Part shown: positions 1 through 7,579 of the stretch, piece by piece
How the letters are laid out: every line of letters starts with the position of its first letter
Position numbering within the stretch: position 1 is the stretch's first letter
Source of the DNA: OMPR01 sp965183835
GTDB taxonomy: Bacteria > Pseudomonadota > Alphaproteobacteria > Rhodobacterales > Rhodobacteraceae
Length of the DNA: 64,000 bases
Direction of reading: 5' to 3'
Assembly (NCBI GenBank): GCA_965183835.1
Contig: CBCYME010000017.1
Coordinates: 1 to 64,000, forward strand
Program-made: the position numbers and the translations under genes
The notes under the pieces: model-generated
The model's database searches: none
Told to the model about the DNA's origin: nothing
Seen by the model: only the letters and a program-made list of their open reading frames with translations

Positions 1-1056
1 CGTTTTGAAACTGAGTTGGGCGGGTGTGCCCACCTCAAGTGGGTTGGCTTCGGCTTTGGCCGCCGCTTCGAGCACGCGCACCTCGGTGCCGTCCTCCAGC
101 GCAAATATCGTTTTGCGTGATTGGCCCAGATAGATCATTTCCTTGACCGTACCGGCGATGCTGTTGTCGTCGCCTGCGGCTTCGGAGCTGCCCAGAACAT
201 GCAGCCGTTCGGGCCGGACCGCGATGACGGCGCCGTTGCCATCAGACAGACCTTTGGCGCTTGGGGCTAAGCGGCCATTCAGGCCCCGGATTTTGGCGTG
301 ATCGCCATGTGCGTTTTCGATTTTGCCGGTGATGAAATTGGTTTCACCGATGAAATCCGCGACGAATTTGGTCTGCGGGTGTTCATAGAGATCATTGGGC
401 GAGCCGATCTGTTCGATCCGACCCTCGTTGAACACCGCGATCCGGTCAGACATCACCAATGCCTCTTCTTGGTCGTGGGTCACATAGAGGAAGGTGGTGC
501 CCATGTTTTTGTGCAGGTGCATGATTTCAAGCTGCATGTGTTCGCGCAGCTTTTTGTCCAGCGCACCCAGAGGTTCATCCATCAACAAAAGGCCGGGTTT
601 GAACACCATGGCGCGGGCCAGAGCCACACGTTGTTGCTGCCCCCCCGAGAGCTCTTTGGGTAGGCGAGCGTCGAAACCGGACAGGCCGACCATGTCCAGC
701 GCCTCGGCGACCTTGGCGCGGCGGTCCTGTTGTTTCACGCCGCGCATTTCCAGCGGAAAGGCCACGTTTTGAGCCACCGTCATATGGGGAAATAGCGCAT
801 AGTGCTGAAACACCATGCCAATATCGCGCTTCCAAACCGGAATGGGATCAAGCGGCGCGCCATTGAGCGAAATCCGCCCGGCTGTGGGTTTGGTGAACCC
901 TGCGATCATCATGAGCGTGGTTGATTTGCCCGACCCAGAGGGGCCGAGAAAGGTCACGAATTCACCGTTGGCGACATCCAGGTTGATATCCTTAGCAGCA
1001 TCAACAGACCCATAGGACTTGCCGATATCGGTAAGGCTGAGAATTGTGTCTGACAT
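1..1056 (-). CDS. ABC transporter ATP-binding protein, polyamine type (PotA-like), 3' end off the window
   Basis: This is the ATPase of a spermidine/putrescine-type importer. It hydrolyses ATP at the cytoplasmic face to drive the two permeases encoded just upstream. Translated from the ATG at 1056 it begins MSDTILSLTDIGKSYG and contains Walker A GPSGSGKS near residue 37, the Q-loop FQHYALFPH, the signature LSGGQQQR and Walker B LLMDEPLGALD. A beta-barrel regulatory domain of the MalK/PotA type (VRPERLHVLG) follows. No stop occurs before position 1, so at least 352 residues are present and the C-terminus is missing. It lies 11 bases after the PotC-like permease on the same strand and is the last visible gene of the cassette. 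The family assignment is firm. The substrate (polyamine or another small cation) is inferred only from family. Confidence 0.93.
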   Translation of the reverse strand, partial: MSDTILSLTDIGKSYGSVDAAKDINLDVANGEFVTFLGPSGSGKSTTLMMIAGFTKPTAGRISLNGAPLDPIPVWKRDIGMVFQHYALFPHMTVAQNVAFPLEMRGVKQQDRRAKVAEALDMVGLSGFDARLPKELSGGQQQRVALARAMVFKPGLLLMDEPLGALDKKLREHMQLEIMHLHKNMGTTFLYVTHDQEEALVMSDRIAVFNEGRIEQIGSPNDLYEHPQTKFVADFIGETNFITGKIENAHGDHAKIRGLNGRLAPSAKGLSDGNGAVIAVRPERLHVLGSSEAAGDDNSIAGTVKEMIYLGQSRKTIFALEDGTEVRVLEAAAKAEANPLEVGTPAQLSFKT

Positions 1057-1067
1057 AGGTTTAATCC

Positions 1068-1871
1068 TTATAGTCCGGGTTCGCGGCCCGAACGGCGACG
1101 GGCTATGCCGTCTGCCAGCAGAGCGAGCAGTGAAAAGAGGAAGAGGATGGTTGCAATAGCCGCAATCGTCGGATCCGTATCGCCCCGAATGTTTGACCAC
1201 ATCTGCACCGTGACGGGCCGCACACGCGGGGTCGACAGAAACAGGGATACAACCAGCTCGTCAAAGGAGATGACCATGGCAAACAGCATGCCGGACAGGA
1301 CCGACGGCGAAATAAGCGGCAGGGTCACTCGGCGGAACGCCTTCCAGGGGGTTGCGCCACAGTTCTTGGCGGCTGACACCAGACCATCGTCAAAAACAGC
1401 AAGGTTGGCGCTGACTGTTGACAGAACATAGGGCAAGGTCAGCACGACATGGGCAATGATCAGCCCGCTTAGGCTGCCGTACAGCCCCCAGATGCGGAAC
1501 ACGCCAAAGATCGCCGCAGCGGTGATGATGACAGGAACCACAATCGGGGCCATCAGAACCGCGCGGATCGCAAGGCCCAGGCTGCCTTTCATTTTGCTGA
1601 GCGCAAGCGCTGCGGCGGTGCCCAGTACGGTGGCAAGAATGGCGGCTGGTATCATGATCTTGACCGAGGTGATCAAGGTGCGTGTCCAGGTCGGGTTGCT
1701 GAACATCTTTTCGTACCACTGCAGCGAAAAGCCGGGGGGCGGAAACGTCAGAAACAGGGCCGAGCTAAAGGAAATCACCAGAATAACCACCAGCGGTGCC
1801 AGCATGTAGACGACCAGCAAAGCGTTGATCACACCGCGCACGCCACCCCAAAACTTGTCAGAATAGAACAT
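1068..1871 (-). CDS. ABC transporter permease, polyamine type (PotC-like)
   Basis: An inner-membrane permease of 267 residues with about six hydrophobic segments. It carries the EAA-type loop for the ATPase around residues 165-185 (AAKNCGATPWKAFRRVTLP), typical of the PotC/CysW branch of binding-protein-dependent importers. Its start codon overlaps the stop of the preceding permease (TGATG), so the two are almost certainly translationally coupled. It would form the heterodimeric channel with the PotB-like protein and be powered by the ATPase that follows. Length is normal for PotC. The transported compound cannot be read from the sequence. Co-transcription with a flavin monooxygenase and an aldehyde dehydrogenase suggests a catabolic substrate. 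Confidence 0.92.
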   Translation of the reverse strand: MFYSDKFWGGVRGVINALLVVYMLAPLVVILVISFSSALFLTFPPPGFSLQWYEKMFSNPTWTRTLITSVKIMIPAAILATVLGTAAALALSKMKGSLGLAIRAVLMAPIVVPVIITAAAIFGVFRIWGLYGSLSGLIIAHVVLTLPYVLSTVSANLAVFDDGLVSAAKNCGATPWKAFRRVTLPLISPSVLSGMLFAMVISFDELVVSLFLSTPRVRPVTVQMWSNIRGDTDPTIAAIATILFLFSLLALLADGIARRRSGREPGL

Positions 1872-2695
1872 CAGATCCGTCCTTTTCTCAGGCGGGCCAC
1901 CAGTTTGACTGAGGCAAACAGCAAGCCGGTTCCAAGCAACAGCACGATTGCCAAGGCCGAGGCCAGCGGCCAGTCGCCAAATTCATCGATGCGCTCAAAG
2001 ATCAGCTGCGCAATCATCGTGTCAGCCGGTCCACCCAGCAGTGCAGGCGTGATGAAATACCCAAGAGAGATGATGAACACGAGCATAACCCCTGTCGCGA
2101 GGCCGGGCAGGCACAGCGGCAGATACACCCGGAAAAAGGCGCGGATCGGCGTCGCCCCCAGATTTGTCGCCGCGCGCACATAAGACCCGTCGATCCGGGC
2201 CATCACAGCAAACAGCGGGAACACCATAAAGGGCAACAGAACCTGAACCATCCCCAGCAAGACGCCAAACCGATTATACACCAGATCCAGAGGTTCACCG
2301 ATCACCCCGATCCCGATCAGCATGTCATTCAGAATGCCGCCGCCCTGCAAAATGACGAGCCAGGCAAAGCTGCGCACCAGAATGGAGGTCCACAAGGGGA
2401 TGAGGACCACAAAGATCAGCATCTTTTTGATCCAAGGCCGTGAATGCACCATGGAATAGGCCACCGGAAACCCGATCAGGGCGCAAAGAATGGTGGTGGT
2501 TCCCGAGATCGCAACCGTGTTCCACAGCACTTTGATGTAGATGGTTTTGGAAAAGATCGTGAGATAGTTCTGCAGGCCCCAAACGGGCTCGGATACGCTC
2601 CGCTGTAGCAGCCAAGCGACGGGGAATAGGAAACAAATCCCAATCAGCAGGACGGCGGGCAGCAGCAGCCAGATCGGACGGTTAAATGTCGGCAT
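1871..2695 (-). CDS. ABC transporter permease, polyamine type (PotB-like)
   Basis: An inner-membrane permease of 274 residues, partner of the PotC-like protein. The N-terminus has a membrane segment (LLLPAVLLIGICFLFPVAW) and an EAA-type loop is visible near residues 176-196 (AATNLGATPIRAFFRVYLP). Periplasmic and membrane segments alternate as in PotB/PotH. It follows the binding-protein gene after a 116-base gap that holds a strong stem-loop. That arrangement commonly makes the binding protein more abundant than the membrane parts. Family call is firm, substrate unknown. Confidence 0.92.
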   Translation of the reverse strand: MPTFNRPIWLLLPAVLLIGICFLFPVAWLLQRSVSEPVWGLQNYLTIFSKTIYIKVLWNTVAISGTTTILCALIGFPVAYSMVHSRPWIKKMLIFVVLIPLWTSILVRSFAWLVILQGGGILNDMLIGIGVIGEPLDLVYNRFGVLLGMVQVLLPFMVFPLFAVMARIDGSYVRAATNLGATPIRAFFRVYLPLCLPGLATGVMLVFIISLGYFITPALLGGPADTMIAQLIFERIDEFGDWPLASALAIVLLLGTGLLFASVKLVARLRKGRI

Positions 2696-2737
2696 CGCGC
2701 CGTGCCTCCGGTTTATTAAAGTTGGGTCAGTTCAAAA

Positions 2738-2792
2738 AGCCTGCCCCGCGCTGCATTGTTCTCCTAGGAAAATTATGCGCGCGGGACAGGCT
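2738..2792 (-). promoter_or_regulatory. Stem-loop between binding-protein and permease genes
   Basis: Arms at 2738-2751 and 2779-2792 pair over 14 bases with one wobble/mismatch (AGCCTGCCCCGCGC against GCGCGGGACAGGCT), enclosing a 27-base loop. No T-run follows on the minus strand, so it looks like an mRNA 3'-end protector or partial attenuator rather than a full terminator. The position directly after the solute-binding-protein gene fits control of subunit ratio. Confidence 0.6.
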
Positions 2793-2811
2793 CGGGGCGT
2801 GTTACTGCGCT

Positions 2812-3870
2812 TTAGCTGAGCTTCCACTCGTTCCAGCGTTCGGTCAGCGCTTCGAGATTGTCGCGCCAGTAATCGGCGCGGATCAAGAAACCTTTGGCCT
2901 GATTTTCCTCGCTGGTTGCGAGCCATTGCAAGACGCTGTCTTTGACGTCTTTGAAGGCCGCCGGATTCACCGGAGCATAGGCCAGAGTGTTGGCCATTAG
3001 CGCCTGATTGTCCGCATCCGCAGTGGCGTTCATGAAGTGCTGTGCGACCTCTGCGTTTGGCGAGCCTTTGGGGATCACCAGATAATCGATAGAGCGGATG
3101 TTCTGGTTCCAGTTCACCTCGATTGGGGCGCCTTTCTTGTTCACGTCAAAGGCGCGACCGTTCAGGATCAGACCAACGCCCACCTCTTTGTCGACAAACA
3201 ACTGCTGGCTGACAGAGTTGGATTTGTACCAGATCACGTGGTCTTTGATGGTGTCCAGTTTCTTGAACGCGCGGTCCACATCCAGCGGATAAAGATCCTC
3301 GGCGGCGACGCCGTCTGCCATCAAGGCGATTTCCAGCATGGGATAGACCCGGTCCCGCAAAGCGCGTTTGCCGGGGTATTTGGCAGTGTCAAAGACGTCA
3401 GCCCAGCTTTGTGGGGCGTTGTCGCCGACAACTTCGGTGTTGTAGCCGATGTTGTAGGACCAGACGATACAGCCGATGCCTTTGGGATGCACATAGGCCT
3501 GATCAAGCGCGCTGGCGTCAACAACGTTGAAATCCAGATCCTCAAACAGCTCTTCGTTGGCAAAGAGGAACGTGTCGGTCACATCCACCACATCCCAGAT
3601 CGGCGACCCGGCTTCGACCATGGTGCGCAGCTTGGACCCGCTCATGGGGCCGTCTTGAATGACGACAGCACCCGAGGATTTCATGAAGGGGTTACAATAG
3701 GCGGCTTCTTGCGCTGCCTGATAGGACCCGCCCCAGCTTGCAAAGACCATCTCTTTACCGCTCAGATCCGCGGCCCAAGCGTTGCCCGAGGCTGCACCCA
3801 GTGCAACCCCAGAGACAGATGCCGCCAATGTTGCCCGCAGAAACCCCCTACGATTCATCAGATTACTCAT
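2812..3870 (-). CDS. Extracellular solute-binding protein, PotD/PotF type, Tat-exported
   Basis: The periplasmic binding protein (352 residues) that captures the substrate for the permeases and ATPase downstream. The N-terminus carries a twin-arginine signal (NRRGFLRATL at about residues 6-15) followed by a hydrophobic stretch and an AWA-type cleavage site near residue 33, so export is probably through Tat. The mature part has the class-2 binding-protein fold typical of polyamine-type SBPs, with motifs such as VFASWGGSYQAAQ and IWDVVDV. It lies 38 bases after the LLM monooxygenase gene on the same strand, within the same transcription unit. Family call is firm. Whether it binds putrescine, spermidine or a chemically different amine or acid is not decidable here. 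Confidence 0.92.
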   Translation of the reverse strand: MSNLMNRRGFLRATLAASVSGVALGAASGNAWAADLSGKEMVFASWGGSYQAAQEAAYCNPFMKSSGAVVIQDGPMSGSKLRTMVEAGSPIWDVVDVTDTFLFANEELFEDLDFNVVDASALDQAYVHPKGIGCIVWSYNIGYNTEVVGDNAPQSWADVFDTAKYPGKRALRDRVYPMLEIALMADGVAAEDLYPLDVDRAFKKLDTIKDHVIWYKSNSVSQQLFVDKEVGVGLILNGRAFDVNKKGAPIEVNWNQNIRSIDYLVIPKGSPNAEVAQHFMNATADADNQALMANTLAYAPVNPAAFKDVKDSVLQWLATSEENQAKGFLIRADYWRDNLEALTERWNEWKLS

Positions 3871-3908
3871 GATTTTCTCCCTGTTTTAGAGTTCGCGTCG
3901 ATAGCCAC

Positions 3909-4958
3909 TTACGCAGCCTGTTTTTTTCTGAAATGCGGAATGACGCGTTCCGCAAATAGTTCGACGGTGCGTGTGGCAACCTCATGGGGCAGACCAAACG
4001 TCGGGCCGATGATGATGTGATTGATGCCGAGTGCACGATATTTCTCAAGCTTGGCAATGATTTCGTCAGGTGTGCCAAACAGAAGGTTTTCTTGAAGGTT
4101 TTCAGATTGATACTCGCCGCGCGCAGCGACGGTGTCGAAATCCACGGGATCGGGAAATCCGTTTTTGACGCCGCCCGCATTCTTGAACAAGTTCTCGAAG
4201 TTGCGCCCAAAATTCACCACCGATTTGACCGCAGTGTCCAAGGTTGATGGATCATCATACACACAGCACACCCGCAGGGTTGCGTGTGACAAATGCGCAG
4301 GCTTTCCGGATGCCGTTTGGGCGGCCTGGAACTTGTTTTCCAGATCTTCCACTTCGGCAAAATCCTTGCGCAGCGCGGTCGACATGACGCTGCAATTGTT
4401 CTGCAGCGCGAATTCAAAGGTATTCTGATCGCGGGCTGCAATCCACATAGGCGGTGCTTTTTGGATCGGTTTGGGCACGCAAGCCACCGAGGGGAAATTC
4501 CAGATCTCGCCCTCGTGGGCATAGTCGCCTTCCCACAGGCGCTGAACGGCGGGGATGATTTCGCGCAAATACCGCCCGCCTTCGCCCTGTGGCATGCCGC
4601 CGGCCATGCGGTCGAATTCGTACTGATACGCGCCCCGGCCCAGACCCATTTCCAAGCGCCCGCCGGTCAGGATGTCACACATCGCGGCCTCGCCAGCCAG
4701 ACGAATAGGGTGCCAGTAAGGCGCGGCCAGAACCGCAGTGCCCAACCGTGCGTTCTTGGTGTGGTTGCCCCAATGGGCCAGCAGCTGGAACGGGTTTGGC
4801 GAGATCGTCAATTCGATTGTGTGATGTTCTGCGGTCCAGATGATGTCAAACCCACCTTGATCCGCGATCTTCACAATATCCAATGCTTCGGCGGCCACCA
4901 GATCCATCGACTTGGCCGTATCGAACCGCGCCATATTCACGATAATCGAGAATTTCAT
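3909..4958 (-). CDS. LLM-class flavin-dependent monooxygenase (bacterial luciferase-like)
   Basis: A 349-residue TIM-barrel oxygenase of the luciferase-like family, which uses reduced flavin supplied by a separate reductase plus O2 to attack C-N, C-S or aldehyde carbons. The family signatures visible are TAEHH near residue 42, the LAHWGNHTKNARLGTAVLAA strand (about 60-79), LTGGRLEMGLGRG (about 96-108) and a late IIIGPTFGLP loop. The cytosolic reductase partner is very probably the flavin reductase encoded two genes upstream. The gene is 10 bases downstream of the aldehyde dehydrogenase and precedes the importer genes, so uptake and oxidation are coupled. The start at 4958 is taken because it gives MKFSIIVNMARFD, the usual family N-terminus. 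The exact substrate is unknown. Confidence 0.9.
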   Translation of the reverse strand: MKFSIIVNMARFDTAKSMDLVAAEALDIVKIADQGGFDIIWTAEHHTIELTISPNPFQLLAHWGNHTKNARLGTAVLAAPYWHPIRLAGEAAMCDILTGGRLEMGLGRGAYQYEFDRMAGGMPQGEGGRYLREIIPAVQRLWEGDYAHEGEIWNFPSVACVPKPIQKAPPMWIAARDQNTFEFALQNNCSVMSTALRKDFAEVEDLENKFQAAQTASGKPAHLSHATLRVCCVYDDPSTLDTAVKSVVNFGRNFENLFKNAGGVKNGFPDPVDFDTVAARGEYQSENLQENLLFGTPDEIIAKLEKYRALGINHIIIGPTFGLPHEVATRTVELFAERVIPHFRKKQAA

Positions 4959-4968
4959 TGTAATTTCC

Positions 4969-6477
4969 TTACTTGTTGACGCGCATCACAAAGGCATCCT
5001 GTTGGGTGCCCGAGTAGTCGATGACCACGGTTTTGATGCGACTGAACTCTTGGATGGCTGCAAAGCCATTGTGTTTGCCGTAACCCGAGTCCTTGAAGCC
5101 ACCGGATGGGGACATGACAGAAGGGCTGCGGTAGGTGTTGATCCAGACCATTCCGGCCTCGATCCTGCGCATAAAGCGCTGCGCGCGGTTCATGTTCTGC
5201 GTCCAGATCCCTGAGGCGAGCGCGAAATCACTGTCATTCGCCAGCCGGAGCAGTTCTTCGTCATCGCGGAATTTCAAGATCCCAAGCACGGGGCCAAAAA
5301 TCTCTTCGCGCGCGAGACGCATGTCATTGGTCACATCTGTGAAAATCGTGGGCTCGACGTACCACCCTGCCCCAAGGTCTTTTTTCCGTTTGCCCCCAAA
5401 GGCAAGGGTTGCGCCTTGGGCTTTGGCGCTGGCGACAAATTCTTCGACCTTTTCCACCTGCGCCCAAAGCGCAAGGGGGCCGAGTTGCACCGCATCATCC
5501 GTTGGGTCGCCGATCTGAATAGCGCGGGCTTTTTCGATGATCTTGGCGACCACCACGTCATAGACGTTTTCCTGAACAAAGCAGCGCGACCCGGCCACAC
5601 AGGTTTGGCCCGCAGCGGCAAAGATGCCCGCGACAACGCCATTGGCCGCCGCATCCAGATCCGCGTCATCACACACGACATGGGGAGATTTCCCGCCCAG
5701 TTCCAACGCGGCAGGCGTGAGGTGATCCGCGGCGGTTTTGGCGATGATTTTCCCGGTGGACGGCCCGCCGGTGAAATCGATCTTTGCAATGTCAGGATGG
5801 GACACCAGAGCATCGCCAACGGAGTAGCCATAGCCCGTCACAATGTTGAACACCCCATCGGGAAACCCGGCCTGTTTCATCAGATCGGCAAAGGCGATGG
5901 CCCCGGCGGCGGCATGTTCTGATGGCTTGACCACTAGGGTGTTGCCACAGGCCAAGGCCGGAGCCATTGCGCGCATCATCATGTAAAGCGGTGAATTCCA
6001 GGGAATAATCACGGCGATCACGCCCAAAGGCTCTCGGACCGTGAAATTCAGCATGTCGGGCTTGTTCACCGGAATCGTCGTGCCTTCGATTTTGTCCGCC
6101 ATCCCGGCGAAATAGCGCAGAGCAACCGGAAGCGCCTGTGCCAGCGCTTTCATCTCACGCAGCAGTTTACCGTTTTCGCGGGTTTCGATGCGGGCCAGCC
6201 GGTCAATATTGAGATCCAGCAGGGTCGCAAGGCGCATCATGAGAGTCGCGCGCTGGCTTTGGGAAATGTCGCGCCACGCCGGGTCATTCATCGCGTCTTT
6301 GGCTGCGGCGACTGCGGCGTCGACCTCGGGTCGTGTGCATTCAGGAACGCTGCACCAGACCTTGCCAGTGGCCGGGTCAAAGCTGTCGATTTTGGCACCG
6401 TCAGATTGGCGATAATCACCGTTGGCGTAATAGGGAAGGCATGTGCCCTGGATGTTTTCAACCGTCAAAGTGTTCAC
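4969..6477 (-). CDS. NAD(P)-dependent aldehyde dehydrogenase
   Basis: A 502-residue aldehyde dehydrogenase that oxidises an aldehyde to the carboxylate in the cytoplasm. The Rossmann/NAD motif IPWNSPLY (near residue 160), the cofactor lysine in VVKPSEHA, the general-base glutamate in LELGGKSP (about residue 261) and the catalytic cysteine in GQTCVAGSR (about residue 295) are all present, and the length is normal. Its ATG overlaps the stop of the flavin reductase by four bases (ATGA). In context it probably takes the aldehyde produced by the LLM monooxygenase, as in oxidative amine or alkanesulfonate breakdown. Substrate specificity cannot be inferred. Confidence 0.93.
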   Translation of the reverse strand: MNTLTVENIQGTCLPYYANGDYRQSDGAKIDSFDPATGKVWCSVPECTRPEVDAAVAAAKDAMNDPAWRDISQSQRATLMMRLATLLDLNIDRLARIETRENGKLLREMKALAQALPVALRYFAGMADKIEGTTIPVNKPDMLNFTVREPLGVIAVIIPWNSPLYMMMRAMAPALACGNTLVVKPSEHAAAGAIAFADLMKQAGFPDGVFNIVTGYGYSVGDALVSHPDIAKIDFTGGPSTGKIIAKTAADHLTPAALELGGKSPHVVCDDADLDAAANGVVAGIFAAAGQTCVAGSRCFVQENVYDVVVAKIIEKARAIQIGDPTDDAVQLGPLALWAQVEKVEEFVASAKAQGATLAFGGKRKKDLGAGWYVEPTIFTDVTNDMRLAREEIFGPVLGILKFRDDEELLRLANDSDFALASGIWTQNMNRAQRFMRRIEAGMVWINTYRSPSVMSPSGGFKDSGYGKHNGFAAIQEFSRIKTVVIDYSGTQQDAFVMRVNK

Positions 6478-7472
6478 GCGCGGGTCTCCTGTGTTGCGAT
6501 AAATCTTGTCCAGGGGGTCACATTGCGATCGGCGCCGTGGATTGCGCCGGACTGATGTGCATCATCCACGTAGACGCCGAAGCGGGAGCCTTCGACCTCG
6601 GTTTGAAAGCGTCCGAGAATGGATCTGAAGAATTTGGTTTCGATGGCGTCCAACGGCAGGTCTTGGACATCGAAGAGCTGTAGATCCGCGTGATCCGATG
6701 GCGTTTCGATGTCGCCCAGAAACACGAGCCACGTTTCGTCACCCTTGGGAGAGTCAAAGACCGAATACAGCCGCCCGATGTTGGCGCCGATTTCCAGCTC
6801 CGTGAGCACGCCTGAAAGGCCGCCACGTGCCTCGCGCAGGCTTGGTGCGCTTGTCCCAAAAGGGAGTGTCCAGCCCGTGCCGTCGCGGCGTAGCAGCAGC
6901 TGGCCTGCATGTTCCAGCACCGCGCCCACCCGAATGCCCCCTTGGGTGGCAACGGCGTTTGCGACGGTCTCGCCCAGGTTCAGATCCAGATAGTGACCGT
7001 TGAGATACGCGAGGGGGTTTTCATCTGACATCCCAAAATCTTGGATCTGACCGATGAGGATGATGTGATCCCCCGCATCAACGACATTGTCCGTGGTGCA
7101 GTCAAACCAGGCCGAGGTGTCATTTAGAATGGGCGTTTGGCGGGACCCCTCGCGCCAGTCGGTTTCAGCAAAGCGATCCGCAACCTTGGAGGCAAACCGA
7201 TTGGACACATCTCTTTGCTGATCAGACAGGATGTTGACGGCAAAAGATCCGGCCTGTTCAAAATGCGCCAAATTGCTTGACGTTTTGGCCAAGCACACCA
7301 GCAACAGCGGCGGGTCCAGTGACACAGAGGTATAAGAATTGGCGGTAAAGCCAATCGGCTGCCCCTGTGGGGTGCGCGAGGTGACGACCGTCACCCCCGT
7401 CGGAAACTTGCCGAACGCTTGGCGGAGTTGAAGCCGTGTGTCCTGAGATCTGTCTGTGTCCTGGGTTTTCAT
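6474..7472 (-). CDS. Flavin reductase-like domain fused to a degenerate Nudix-like domain
   Basis: A 332-residue protein with two parts. Residues about 12-170 match the NAD(P)H:flavin reductase family (FGKFPTGVTVVTSR, GFTANSYTSVSLDPPLLLVC, NILSDQQRDVSNRFA), the usual reductase component of two-component flavin monooxygenases. Residues about 180-310 resemble a Nudix fold (GGIRVGAVLEHAGQLLLRR, then a LREARGGLSGVLTELEIGA helix). The Nudix box is degenerate: the REUxEE catalytic core is not preserved, so hydrolase activity is doubtful. A regulatory or flavin/nucleotide-binding role is possible. Stand-alone reductases are about 160-190 residues, so this is roughly twice the normal length. It is the first enzyme gene after the PucR regulator and overlaps the aldehyde dehydrogenase start. 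The reductase call is good. The C-terminal assignment is tentative. Confidence 0.82.
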   Translation of the reverse strand: MKTQDTDRSQDTRLQLRQAFGKFPTGVTVVTSRTPQGQPIGFTANSYTSVSLDPPLLLVCLAKTSSNLAHFEQAGSFAVNILSDQQRDVSNRFASKVADRFAETDWREGSRQTPILNDTSAWFDCTTDNVVDAGDHIILIGQIQDFGMSDENPLAYLNGHYLDLNLGETVANAVATQGGIRVGAVLEHAGQLLLRRDGTGWTLPFGTSAPSLREARGGLSGVLTELEIGANIGRLYSVFDSPKGDETWLVFLGDIETPSDHADLQLFDVQDLPLDAIETKFFRSILGRFQTEVEGSRFGVYVDDAHQSGAIHGADRNVTPWTRFIATQETRA

Positions 7473-7560
7473 AGGGAGCCAATTTGATGTTTGCCCTATC
7501 AGGCTAAGAGAGCGGCCCTATGATTCCTCCGTCGAAATGATGTATAGTTGAGGTATATTT

Positions 7561-7579
7561 TTCCTACGTTTCGTAGGAA
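7561..7579 (-). other. Perfect 8-bp hairpin containing the regulator's stop codon
   Basis: TTCCTACG and CGTAGGAA pair perfectly around a 3-base loop, flanked by A/T runs on both sides. On the minus strand the TAG stop of the PucR-type gene sits inside the right arm. Only the plus strand has a T-run after the hairpin, so it is not a good terminator for the operon. It may limit antisense transcription or act as a processing/stability element between the regulator and the enzyme genes. Confidence 0.4.
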
